Source of the DNA: Apium graveolens
Lineage: Eukaryota; Streptophyta; Magnoliopsida; Apiales; Apiaceae
Direction of reading: 5' to 3'
Assembly: GCF_009905375.1 (NCBI RefSeq)
Contig: NC_133649.1
Span: forward strand, 225,453,275 to 225,517,274
Length of the DNA: 64,000 nt
Made by a program: the position numbers and the translations under genes. The notes under the pieces were generated by a model. The model was not told where the DNA came from, did not search any database, and saw only the letters and a program-made list of their open reading frames with translations. Position 1 is the stretch's first letter. Each line of letters opens with the position of its first letter. Below, piece by piece: positions 11,383-22,168 of the stretch.

Positions 11383-12595
11383 CAGCAAAACCTCTGTAAA
11401 TTAATACTCGATTAATTAATAATCTCTCTAAATTAATAATTTTGTCCGGTCCCGACTTGGGCCAGTATAAAAAATGATCAATTTCGATAAGATAATAAGA
11501 TAATAATTTTTTTGAAAACCCTGTATAAAAATATGGTCCCAATAAAACTATAAATTAATAATTCCCTTATATTCATAAAAATATAGCTATTACATCTTTG
11601 TAAAATATGATTCAATTGTAGTTTGCTTTTTCATATAATTTAAATCAACATGAAGCTCATCCATAATCTTCCTTATTGCATCCAAAAGCTCGGGTGTGGT
11701 GCTTTCATGTTGCATCAAAAAGTTATTAAGCATTTTTGATGCCTTGAGTGCTTCTTTACGTGTAACCGGCTCCAACGGTGTTGTATCGTCTTCAAGATCA
11801 TCTTCAACACTATTTTCAAGGATGGTGTTTGCAATCTCTTCTATACTCTGGACCTCGGAACATGATTCATTTTCACCCGGATAATCTAAGAAGTTATTAA
11901 CATCCATTTTATTACGATAACCTAGATCCTTAATCATCACCTCAAGTTCATGAATGTATTCTTCCGGAGTTGTATGTTCATTTAAATTGCTCGAAACTTC
12001 ATCTATGGAACGAATTTTGTAATGTTGAAAGCACCTTGCTATTGACTTTTGTTTTACATTTGTCGTCCACGTCGCGACTGCATAATTGATAGCATCCAAA
12101 ACATTAATCTTTCCTGGATCAGATTGTCCCAACTCATAACATTCTAATAACCCACGATAAAATCTCCTGCGCGATAGTGCATCTTGAAAGCTCTTATAAT
12201 TCCTGCATCACAAGGTTGGATTTTTGATGTCATGTTAGGTGGCAAGAAGTACAACTCAATATTTTGTAGTCCTTGAATATACATTGAATATTTTCTATGT
12301 AAAATACAATGAATTTAACTTATACACTACATGGACTTTGAATCTAATATATTGTACATTACATTGACTTTCTAAATTCATATACATTGAATTAATTGAA
12401 TTAAGTATAAAATATAAATTGTACAATTCATTTTATTTAAATTTATGTGAATAAAAATTTAATCAAACGTTAATTTTGTTTGCTACCGAAAATTCTCTAT
12501 AAATTAATAATTATTAATTTATCGATTAATTAATACCTCTCTAAATTAATAGAATTCTCCGGTCCCAACTATATTAATTTATAGAGGTTTTACTG
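11383..12595 (-). mobile_element. Emigrant/Lemi1-like pogo (Tc1/mariner) transposon, internally deleted
   Basis: The terminal inverted repeats begin CAGCAAAACCTCTGTAAATT (left, 11383) and, on the other strand, CAGTAAAACCTCTATAAATT (right, 12595). They extend inward with matching CTCTAAATTAATA blocks. TA dinucleotides flank both ends (11381-11382 and 12596-12597), the expected target duplication. This TIR is the known Arabidopsis Emigrant MITE terminus. The interior keeps only the 3' part of the transposase gene, so the copy cannot move by itself. Confidence 0.85.
11590..12300 (-). pseudogene. pogo-like DDE transposase, C-terminal fragment
   Basis: On the minus strand from about 12300 the frame gives the 'LPPNMTSKIQPCDAG' block of DDE_1 transposases. 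Its final Asp is the expected third catalytic residue. A frameshift near 12172, after 'FKMHYR', breaks the gene. The second part (from 12132) continues with 'GKINVLDAI', an acidic linker and the terminus QTTIESYFTKM, ending at 11590. The DNA-binding domain and the first two catalytic acids are missing. The C-terminus fits a PCNA-interacting box (Q-x-x-I-x-x-Y-F), a feature described for Drosophila pogo transposase. Confidence 0.8.
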
Positions 12596-14032
12596 TATGT
12601 GGAACGAAACCCGACCGATCACTTAATCTAACCCAAACAACCCTTTTCTAGGCTCAATAACACAACCTGCACTACAAGAAATCAGACCATTTATGACGGT
12701 TTTTGTACTGAAATCGTCGTAATTGAGCCATTTACGACGGAAAAAAAATCCTCATTTTTGCTTGAGTAGTAAGTTCAGATTTGCGTCACAAAATAAAATT
12801 GTATCGGAAGTTAGGAATCCGGGACCCACATTCTCAATAAAATAATAAATATACTTACGACGGAAATTCCGTCTATGTTATAAAATTACGACGGAAAATA
12901 TTGTCGTAAGTTAGTTATTTACGACGGAGGAATCGTCAGATATTTTCTTGTGGGACCCACCTTCGATAAAAAAATATAAATTTACGACGCAACTATACGT
13001 CGTAAATTAGTAACTTCCGGCAGAAAAGAATGTCGTATTTTGGGAGTTGGGGCCAACTTACGACGGAATATGTGATGAACAACCGTCGTAAGTTTGTAGT
13101 TTCAGAATAGCCAAATTCTGATTTTTCAGTTTTCAGCCATTTTAAACTTCCACTTTAAATTCCATTAAAATACAAACAAAAAACAATCAAAACTATTAAA
13201 AGAACTCATATTATTTCACTATAATGGAAATAATATTCAAATATCATAAAATACAAAAACAAATACATAAAAACATTAAAAGTACAACTAATAAAGTCAT
13301 ATTGAATTGTGCAATACATGAAAAAAGTAGAAGCCACTAAATCCAATAAAATATAATATCCTTAGCAATTGGTTGTACGTTGCACACAATCCTTTTCTTC
13401 TCAAAGTCAAATACATAAACTCATCTTTTCTTGAAATGCTACCTGTAAAAAATGAAAATCAAATATATTACATTTGCCCCTGCATAAAGACACCATCAAA
13501 CATAAAAAAGACTAACAAGTAATAAACTATCCATCCAGCACTGCAATATTAAATCCTTAAAGAAAAAAAAATGTCATTATGCCTTCCCACACTACACCAT
13601 TCTCAGAACATATAGTACAAAATAATTAAGTATATGTACAGCTCTGTTCATGTGGCTGCTAACTTTGTACAAAATCAAGATTTACGTGGGTTGAACATTT
13701 TGACGACTCTTTATAAAGCATAAAAAATTAATACTACATTTCTTCAATTTTCATGTAAATTGTGACCTTGAACACACTCTTATCACTGGTATCCTGTTCC
13801 TCAAAATTTCAAATGAAAAATATCATGCCTACAAAGCAGGCCCCAGCAAAAGCATATGGTGTTCTAGCTACAACCATTTTAACATGCTATTAAATGATTA
13901 AAAGCTAATTGTAAATTTTTAATTTTTCAATAGTTGATGTACCTGGCCAGATAGTTCCATTTACTGAGCCATCCTTATATTTACTGCCGCATTGCAATCA
14001 ACTTCTTAAAGTGTCCTCGACCCTAGGCCCTC

Positions 14033-14138
14033 ACTTCTCGGCTTTATAGTGTTCGTCTTCTTGTTTAATCGAGTATTCTGATGCATTCTCTTTAATATGA
14101 GCACTTGCTCCTTCCACTCCATTAGTCCATTGTTGATA
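14033..14138 (-). other. exon-like segment inside the CACTA element, unidentified
   Basis: On the minus strand, 'gatcatattag' is a plausible 3' splice site at about 14139, followed by about 36 open codons in two frames. Neither frame was recognised. It lies downstream of the helicase exon on the same strand and could be another captured exon. Confidence 0.25.
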
Positions 14139-14703
14139 TCTAATATGATCAAATATAACCAGAAAACATATACTTTATCCTTCCCGCAGAAAACATCTAA
14201 AATTAAGTGATTATTCTGTTAATTAAGTAACATTTTCTGGAATTTGAAACTAACAGTACACTTTCCCGCAATAAGGTTTTAATGGTGCATGGATAGTGAT
14301 CAGTAATCTTACTTGTCCAAATCAAGATAAGTTAATTCCTTCCTATTTATTATTTTTCCTCAAACTTATTGTGCAAAAATGTTACTTAGAAGTTAGAACA
14401 CTCCTGCTGCTCCCTGACAACTAGCAATAATATAGTGACCAAACACAACAGCAGTCTAGGAAAAAACCAAAAATTGATTCATTGGTATAAACCATATTCT
14501 GCTCGCTAATATTTGCCAGTTCTCACCGTCGTAGCAGGACAGACTAGCTAGCTATCAATCAAATTACACAAACTAACCGACACTTAAAAGATCGAAATTC
14601 TCTAATCAAACTTCCAGATCTAATAAACACATAATATACACAATTTCGGTCACACAAACAGCTCAATCCAAATTCAAATCGAACATAAAATCAAAATTCT
14701 TAC

Positions 14704-14781
14704 TTTTTAACGGACTCGCCGTTAGTTTTGGTGGCGACAAAGTCAGAAGCTTTCTCATCTTCCTCCTCGTAATCAATAAGC
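14704..14781 (-). pseudogene. captured UAP56/RH56-like DEAD-box helicase exon 1 fragment
   Basis: The minus-strand frame reads 'LIDYEEEDEKASDF' and ends 'NGESVKK', closely like the acidic N-terminus of plant UAP56/RH15/RH56 mRNA-export helicases. It ends at a GTAAG splice donor (14703-14699), where that gene would be expected to continue into the helicase core. Sequence before 14781 does not continue the frame, so the initiator Met is absent. No helicase motif is present, so this is a transduplicated piece rather than a gene. Identity is from memory of the family and needs a protein search. Confidence 0.6.
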
Positions 14782-15206
14782 TTTCAAGTGAGTAATTATC
14801 AGTGTACTGCCAATATTAAACTAAAAGAGGAAACGAAACCAGTGAAGCTAATCGCATTGCACTGACGATGCAAATTACAATTATAATATATAAAAACTAG
14901 GTGTCTGATCAAAGTGAAAGCAATATAAAGATGATAATTAAAATATTTGAGAAGCAACACAATGATTACAAAAATAAACAGATACTAATACTGAATGAGA
15001 TTGAGAATAAACAGTATTAGGCACCGGCTTCATTCATGGTTAGAATAATCAAAGATTACAAAATTTATGCAACTAAAGGAGGCTGAAAACTATTTGGAAT
15101 AATCTAAAAAATTAAAAACTACGGAATTCATGCACTAAAGAAACTGAAGGAGGCTGAAACCGATGTTATGAGATGAGCAGTTGTTTGGCCAAACATTGTA
15201 TCACTA

Positions 15207-15731
15207 TCAATCAGTGAAGGCCTTGATATTGATAATACAATAAGTTAGTGAAGAAATGCCTAATGTACCACATAAGTACATTGGAATATTGGATTTTCTA
15301 GTGGAAGGATTCCAGAAAACCACGTTACCTTCATCGGCATCTGTTAAACAAACCAAATCATTACAAGAACCCACAACGCGGCTTATTTTACCCTCAATAT
15401 GGTCAATAACATGCTTATGACACATGGATTTGGTGAGGGGCTCTGGCTCTTTTAGTAGGAAAGATAAAGAACAGGTGGAGAGCTCAGAGTATCGTAGGGA
15501 AAACTGGGGGACATAAGGCATTTTGGATAAAATTAGATGGTGGCGTTCATAGTCAGGTGCAGTAGCAGATATGTGAAGATAAGTTTTGATGAAATAAGGG
15601 GTAAAAGTTATAGACGACCATGACTTGCAAACTAACTTGAATCTTAAAATAGATTTCACCGGAAGATGGGAGAGTATAATGTTGACGATTTCATCCGAAA
15701 GGAAAGGTTGGATAGTGTCAGTGTTCTCCAT
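15207..15731 (-). CDS. F-box protein, truncated, inside the CACTA element
   Basis: A 174-codon frame starting at the ATG at 15731. Residues about 11-51 form an F-box ('LSDEIVNIILSHLPVKSI' to 'CKSWSSI'), the domain that binds SKP1 in SCF ubiquitin ligases. A later segment 'GSCNDLVCL...FWNPSTRKS' matches the start of the F-box-associated or kelch-type region. Full plant proteins of this type are about 350-400 residues, so the substrate-binding C-terminus is mostly lost and the last 25 residues look non-native. A minus-strand TATATAAAT lies at about 15784-15793 with a CT-rich leader before the ATG, so its core promoter came along. Either a captured fragment or a short functional derivative. Confidence 0.65.
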   Translation of the reverse strand: MENTDTIQPFLSDEIVNIILSHLPVKSILRFKLVCKSWSSITFTPYFIKTYLHISATAPDYERHHLILSKMPYVPQFSLRYSELSTCSLSFLLKEPEPLTKSMCHKHVIDHIEGKISRVVGSCNDLVCLTDADEGNVVFWNPSTRKSNIPMYLCGTLGISSLTYCIINIKAFTD

Positions 15732-15783
15732 CGATCGATCGAGATCGAGAGAGAGAGGATTAGAATAGAACCATAGGCGGCGA

Positions 15784-15793
15784 TTTATATAAA
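15784..15793 (-). promoter_or_regulatory. putative TATA box of the F-box ORF
   Basis: TATATAAAT on the minus strand about 55 bp before the F-box ATG, followed by a pyrimidine patch (CCTCTCTCTCTCGATCTC). Position and composition fit a plant core promoter. It lies at the junction with the DUF604 fragment. Confidence 0.4.
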
Positions 15794-15799
15794 GGGAAC

Positions 15800-16247
15800 C
15801 CTGGGATTGGAGCAAGAATGGATGTCTTGATGTAAATCAATCTGCAAACATTAACAGATTATCACTCAGATGCGTAGATGCTGATGTTATAAGTAGATTA
15901 AGATAATGGCTAAAATTGTTTACCAGGTGAAATCCTTTTTCCAGAGTTAGTGAAACTCCAAGATCAGCAATACAAGAATGCATAATTTGATCACTTCCAT
16001 ACAAAGTTGGATATCTTTTAAGACACAAATCTAAGTTCTTGGCAACAACCTTAGCCAAAGGATAACTCAAAGCATAACCAGCACCTCCAAAAGCCATGTT
16101 AAACGAAAGCCAAATGTTGGGGCAAACAGACTGAGATGGCATCCCAACATAAAAATACTCCATGTGATCATATATTCTCAAAACTTCTATAACATTATTG
16201 ACAAGAAGTATCGTATTATCATCAGCAAATAGATAATGGTGAATATC
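15800..16247 (-). pseudogene. captured DUF604 (fringe-like glycosyltransferase) fragment with intron
   Basis: The exon at 16247-15924 starts after a TTAG acceptor and encodes 'FADDNTILL' (degenerate DxD motif), 'RIYDHMEYFYVG', 'MAFGGAGYALSYPLA' and 'RYPTLYGSDQIM...ADLGV', the core of plant DUF604 proteins, which belong to the glycosyltransferase 31-like family. It ends at CTG|GTAAAC. After an 82 bp GT-AG intron (15923-15842), a second exon 'IDLHQDIHS' begins as expected, then runs into F-box upstream sequence at about 15800. The retained intron shows capture from genomic DNA rather than from an mRNA copy. The N-terminal half is missing, so no activity is expected. Confidence 0.75.
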
Positions 16248-16369
16248 CTAATTCCATATATATTATCTATATTATAATATCTTGCACATAAGTACAGACC
16301 ATTTTCAGCTTAAATCACCTACAAATATGAAGCCGTCTAGGAAATTGAAGATACTTCAGACGAACCTGA

Positions 16370-18680
16370 TCATATTAAAATAATTTTATTTGGTTTGACA
16401 TTTTAATAGTCAAGCACCAGTTTGACTTATACACGTAACTAGTATTTAATCCTGAATTGGTGTTTCGATTATTTTACATATTGTTCAATGATCCAACCGT
16501 ATGAATTTCAATAGATATATATAATAGTGATATAACCAAAATTTCATATCAAAATAATTTTATTTGGTTTGACATTTTAATAGTCAAACATCAATTTGAC
16601 TTGTACAGCTAAGTAGTGTTTAATCCGAAATTGGTGTTTCGATTATTTTAAAAATATTGTCAACGATCCAACCATATGATTTTCAATAGATATATATAAT
16701 AGTGATATAACCAAAAATTTTATCAAAAAAAAATTTTTTTGGTTAGATATTTTAACAGTCAAGTATCAGTTTGACTAGTAAAGCTAACTAGTGTTTAATC
16801 CTGAATTGGTATTTCGATTATTTTAAAAATACTTTTCAACGATCCACCCATATCGATGTCAATAGATATATATAATAGTGATATAGCCAAAATTTCATAT
16901 CAAAATAGTTTTATTTGGTTTAATATTTGAACAGTCAAGCACCAGTTTGACTAGTACAACTAACTAGTGTTGAATCCTGAATTGGTGTTTCGATTATTTT
17001 AAAAATATTTTTCAACGATCCAACAGTATAGATGTCAATAGAGATACATAATAGTGATATAGCCAAAATTTCATATCAAAATAATTTTATTTGGTTTAAT
17101 ATTTTAACAGTCAAGCACTAGTTTGACTAGTACAACTAACTAGTATTGAATCTTGAATTAGTGTTTCGGTTGTTTTAAAACTAGTTTTCAACGATCCAAC
17201 CATATAGATGTCAATAGATATATATATTAGTGATGTAACCAAAATTTCATATCAAAATAATTTTATTTGATTTGACATTTTAATAGTCAAGCACCAGTTT
17301 TGACTTATACAGCTAACTAGTGTTTAATCCTGAATTGTTATTTCGATTATTTTAAAAATATTGTAAAACGATTCAACCGTATGGATTTCAATATATATAT
17401 ATATATATATAATAGTGATATAACCAAAATTTCATATCAAAATGATTTTATTTGGTCTGACATTTTAATAGTCAAGCATCAATTTGACTTGTACAGCTAA
17501 GTAGTGTTTAATCCGAAATTGGTGTTTCGATTATTTTAAAAATATTTTTCAATAATCCAACCGTATGGATGTCAATCGATATATATAATAGTAATATAAC
17601 CAAAATTTCATATCAAAATAATTGTTTTTGGTTTGATATTTTAACAGTCAAGCACCAGTTTGACTAGTACAACTTACTAGTGTTTAATTCCGAATTGGTG
17701 TTTCAATTATTTTAAAAATATTTTTCAACGATCCAACTGTATGGATTTCAATAGATATATATATAATAGTGATATATCCAAAATTTCATATCAAAATAAT
17801 GTTATTTGCTTTGATATTTTAATAGTCAAACACCAGTTTGACTAATAAAGCTCACTAATGTTTAATCCTGAATTGGTGTTTCGATTATTTTAAAAAAACA
17901 ATTCAACGATCCATGAATATGGATGTAAATAGATATATATAATAGTGATATAGCCAAAATTTCATATCAAAATAATTTTATTTGGTTTAATATTTGAACA
18001 GTCAATCACAAGTTTGAGTAGTACAGCTAACTAGTGTTAAATCCTGAATTGGTGTTTCGATTATTTTAAAAATATTTTCCAACGATCCAACAGTATGGAT
18101 GTTAATAGATATATATAATAGTGATATAGACAAAATTTCATATCAAAATAATTTTATTTGACTTCATATTTTAACAGTCAAGCACCAGTTTGACTAGTAC
18201 AACTAACTAGTGTTGAATCTTGAATTAATGTTTCGATTGTTTTAAAAATATTTTTCAACGATCCAACCATATAGATGTCAATATGTATATATATTAGTGA
18301 TGTAACCAAAATTTCATATCAAAATAATTTTATTTGGTTTGATATTTTAATAGTCAAGCACCAGTTTGACTTGTATAGCTGACTAGTGTTTAATCCTGAA
18401 TTGATGTTTCGATTATTTTAAAAATATTGTTCAACGATCCAACCGTATGGATTTCAATAGATATATATAATAGTGATATAACCAAAATTTCATATCAAAA
18501 TAATTTTATTTGGTTTGACATTTTAATAGTCAAGCATCAATTTGACTTGTAGAGCTAAGTAGTGTTTAATCTGAAATTGGTGTTTCAATTATTTTAAAAA
18601 TATTTTTCAACGATCCAACCGTATGGATGATAATATATATATATATATATATTAGTGATATAATCAATGTTTCATATTAA
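16370..18680. repeat. about 178 bp tandem satellite, about 13 copies, inside the CACTA element
   Basis: The unit is marked by 'ccaaaatttcatatcaaaat', then 'gtcaagcaccagtttgact', then 'tggtgtttcgattatttta', then 'caacgatccaaccgtatgg'. Markers recur near 16540, 16890, 17070, 17245, 17430, 17605, 17785, 17960, 18135, 18310 and 18490. Copies differ by scattered substitutions and small indels. Two sub-types alternate ('gtttgacattttaatagtcaa' versus 'gtttaatatttgaacagtc'). No gene is seen. Confidence 0.85.
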
Positions 18681-19489
18681 ATTATTTTATCAAAATATTT
18701 AATTTTTTCTGAAATTCTTGAAATATCACTCAAACAAATAAACATTGACATTAATATGGTTGAATCATGAAATAATATTTTTTTTAAATTGAAATTATCA
18801 AAAATTATGTGCTAATTTACGACGGAATCCGTTATAAATTATTGTCTGCAAAAAAATTGAGAAAAGTCAAATTTACCGCCAAAATTTTGGGAAAAAAGTT
18901 AAATTTCCCTCTTTGATAACTTACGACGAATTTTAATTTCCGTCGTAAATTGGATGCTCCAATATTTTCCGTCACAAATATTTCGTGGTTAATTTAGATG
19001 AAATATTTTTTTATTTAATTTCAAGTTAAAATTTTAATAAAAATATTTAACTTACGACGCAATGTTCAAATCGTCGCAACTTGAAATGATTTTAATTTTC
19101 CCGCCATTTTTTTGGGAAAAAGTTAAATTTCTCTCTTTGATAACTTATGAAAAATTTTAATTTCCGTCGTAAAATTGACGATCCGATATTTTCCATCGCA
19201 AATATTTCTTTGTAAATTTAAATAAAATATTTTTTTATTCAATTTCAATTTAAACTTTTAATAAAAATAATTAACTTACGACAAAATGTTTAAATCGTCG
19301 CAATTTCAAATAATTTTCATTTTTGTTTAATCGTGTCGTGTATAATTTTATTAATAAAATATTAAACTTACGATGGTTTTGGGTTTCGTCGTAAATAGTT
19401 ACGACGTTTTACTTGTTTCCGTCGTAAGTTGGGCGCGCATTTTTTCCGTCATAAGTTGGTCGTCGTAATTGGCGTATTTTGTTGTAGTG

Positions 19490-21506
19490 TTATTCAAAAC
19501 CTAAACTTGGATAGGTTAATTTTTCAATAACTCGATTAAGCTGGGTTGGGATAGGTTTAGCATAATTTAATCCTAAATCAACACCTATACATGGTGCCCG
19601 TTTGAAAAACTGTATTTTTTTAAAATAAGTAAATTATAATTTAAAATTAATAAGTGGCTTAAAAGTAATAAATAGATGAATACTTATAAGTTACGTATTT
19701 TACTTATAAGTCGGATTTTTTTTAACTTAAATGAACTAAAATAAATAATTTTTAAATATGATTATCTTAATTCATGACTTTTAAATTAACTTAACATTTA
19801 AAAATATATATTTAAAAACTAAAATTAATAAAAAGGTGAAAAATCAAAATAAGTTGAGAAAAAGTACGTCGTTTAAAATTTGACTTATCAACTTATAAGT
19901 TGTAAATTCAACTTATAAGTTGGGTCGACAAACAGTCCGAGATAAATATTTACGGGCTTATAAGCCAGAAATAGCTTATAAGCCGGAAGACAAACGAGTC
20001 AATAGTATCTACGGGTCCATATATTATATCAAGTTTAGCTCAATTAGCAATTTAATTTAAACTTTATATGTCTTGGGTGAGTCCGCTCTAAATTAGTCCA
20101 TTTGACTAAATTCATATCCATTAAAATTTGTTGAATAGGACTACTTTCAGATTATTAATAACATAATTCATATCATATTCGTTAAAATATCGGGTTAAAC
20201 TTTCGGATTTTTTTAAATTTTTTGAAATCAATAATATTATTTTTACATCGTTTAATAATAAAATAAATCTAATCACAAGTTATATTATAGTCAAAGATTT
20301 TGCAAAGATTAAAAATATTTGGAAATAGGTGAAAACTTTTAAGTTTAAACTAAATAGGAAATAAACAAATAAATATATAATAATATAATTTAAGAAATAT
20401 ACGAAAATTAACTATATATGTCAATTTCATAAGCTAAAATAGAGAAATTTTGTGAATTGCTAATAAAATTTTATATATTAAAATAATCTCCGATACACAT
20501 GATTCGCTAATTTGAATATATATGATGACATAATGGTGTGTGCGTGTAATTGTAATATGATAAAATAACTAGAATAATAACCTGTGCAAGACACGGGTCA
20601 TTTTTTAGAGTTTTTTTATGCATACAATTATAATGTTTTTAGTTATTTTCTTATTTGTAAATATTGTATAATGTCTAACGTACAAGAAATACAAGTTGAT
20701 TATTTATCAATGTGTATCATTTTCATACAAGATATTACTAAACTACACAACGTTTCCAATATAGCTCACTAAGTAAAATATATATATATATATATATATT
20801 CTTGTTTGTGTTATATAATTTGTATTTAATGAATAAATACAAACAGGGTAGTGTACATTTAAAACAAAACAATTAAACTTAATATGTAGAATGTCGTTGT
20901 TATGTTTACAAAGAAAAAGCTAAAAGTTAACATATATGTTGAATACAGAGTTGACAAAAAAAATTGAATTTTATTTAAATAAACTATATGTATTGGTCTA
21001 TATTATTACTGAGTTCACTACTAACTTAGAATTAATTTACTCAATTTAAAAAGATAAAAAATGATTTACTGAATTCAGAATTACTTGCAATCATAATATA
21101 CAATAATGTAAAATTTACACTACTGTTAATATAAAAGTTGATTTTAATGAAAAATGTTAGTTTTTGAAATTCAACGTATGTATGTATGGAAAAATATTAG
21201 TTTTTTTACACTACTGCTAACAAAATAAGATTAAGTTATATGTGTATGTGTTAGCATATAAATTATCGTATGTCACATTTTTTAGGAAATTACGATGGTT
21301 TCAATTATTTATATGCTAAATATCTGATTTATGTACATGTATAATCATTATTAACATCTAGTGAGATAATTGATTACTTAAATAACATGTATTTATAATT
21401 ATTCAAAAAGTAAAATTATGTAATAAATAAATTGTAATAATTTATATATGGTATTCACATTATCACTGACAAACAATTCATATCTATTTTTTATGCAACC
21501 GAATAT
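19490..21506. other. AT-rich intergenic region
   Basis: No gene is recognised. It contains the MITE-like segment at 19593-20000 listed separately and a (TA)n run at about 20778-20800. The short ORF at 20584-20772 has low-complexity composition and no family match I know. Confidence 0.5.
19593..20000. mobile_element. possible hAT-type MITE
   Basis: The left end reads GGTGCCCGTTTGA and the right end, reverse complemented, GACTCGTTTGTC. The interior is rich in the self-complementary ACTTATAAGT / GCTTATAAGC motif typical of plant hAT MITEs. The terminal repeats are imperfect and no clear 8 bp duplication was found. Confidence 0.35.
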
Positions 21507-22168
21507 TGTTAGGAATAGGTTGTGAACTTGATGATAAGTTAAACAAATCACCTTAGTAGATTTAACTTAGTGTATTTTGTAGCACTCGACGGATGATCTA
21601 ATATAGTCCCGACGGATAAACTTTACAGTCCCGACGGATGACAGATTAACATCCATCGAGTGAGTAGCTTATGTAATAATAAGAACTGTAGCACATTTCT
21701 GCAAACAATATGTATTAGTCAAGTAGGTTTCTTAGGGTTCTATAAGTCATGTTGACTACTAGATTGATATGCAGAATAGGTTGATTAATTGTAAATATGA
21801 GATGCTTGTAATTCTGTATAAGTGAAATGGAGTCAAGTGACAAATAGACACCCGACGGATAATCTATAAGACTCCCGACGGATGATCAACAAAGCTTCCC
21901 GACGGATGACAAGCATAGACCCGACGGATGATCAAATTCAAATAGCTATTGACAGTGACGACACAGTCACATGCGTCGGGTGTTCGCAAAAGGAATGTGG
22001 CATCCTGTTAAGCAGGAATTTGAGAACATAGAAGCATTACCATTTCCATGCAATTGCGAAGATATTCAAAGATGCTGGAATAGAGTAGTGAAGCAGCATG
22101 AAGTTAGACTAGATATGTTTTGTTTTATTATCTTGTCTTATTATCATGTAAACTTGGTGAAATATAAA
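21507..22168 (+). repeat. 5' LTR of copia A, first part
   Basis: It holds at least seven copies of a 12-14 bp motif, mostly CCCGACGGATGA, in two clusters at about 21588-21660 and 21850-21930. An ORF at 21971-22174 is LTR sequence without a protein match. Confidence 0.75.

Larger units (their letters stand above)
12670..19489. mobile_element. non-autonomous CACTA (EnSpm) element carrying host gene fragments
   Basis: The ends read CACTACAAGAAA (12670) and, on the opposite strand, CACTACAACAAAAT (19489), as in CACTA elements. Subterminal regions 12690-13100 and 18820-19470 hold many copies, in both orientations, of a motif centred on TTACGACGG, the usual transposase-binding layout. No transposase ORF is seen. 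The interior carries UAP56-like, F-box and DUF604 gene pieces, all minus strand, then a 2.3 kb satellite. The three-base flanks (CTG left, TTA right) do not match, so no target duplication survives. The region 13100-14000 shows no recognised gene. A minus-strand exon-like frame starts after a TTTTTACAG acceptor at about 13446, but I cannot identify it. Confidence 0.8.

Noticed and set aside
15732..15815. N-terminal extension of the F-box frame to 15815
   Set aside because: No ATG there (TTG). The frame overlaps the TATA box and leader, so the start at 15731 is preferred.
16370..18680. Centromeric satellite by its 178 bp length
   Set aside because: Only about 13 copies, enclosed in a CACTA element with gene fragments; length alone is not evidence of centromere function.
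20584..20772. 62-codon ORF in AT-rich intergenic DNA
   Set aside because: Phe/Tyr/Ile-rich composition expected from AT-rich sequence, with no neighbours or motif to support it.
19490..21506. tRNA or other structured RNA genes in the intergenic stretch
   Set aside because: No A/B box pair or cloverleaf-like sequence was recognised by eye.
21588..21935. Possible CRISPR-like array (regular CCCGACGGATGA repeats)
   Set aside because: Eukaryotic LTR context, 12-14 bp units and irregular spacing; not a CRISPR.
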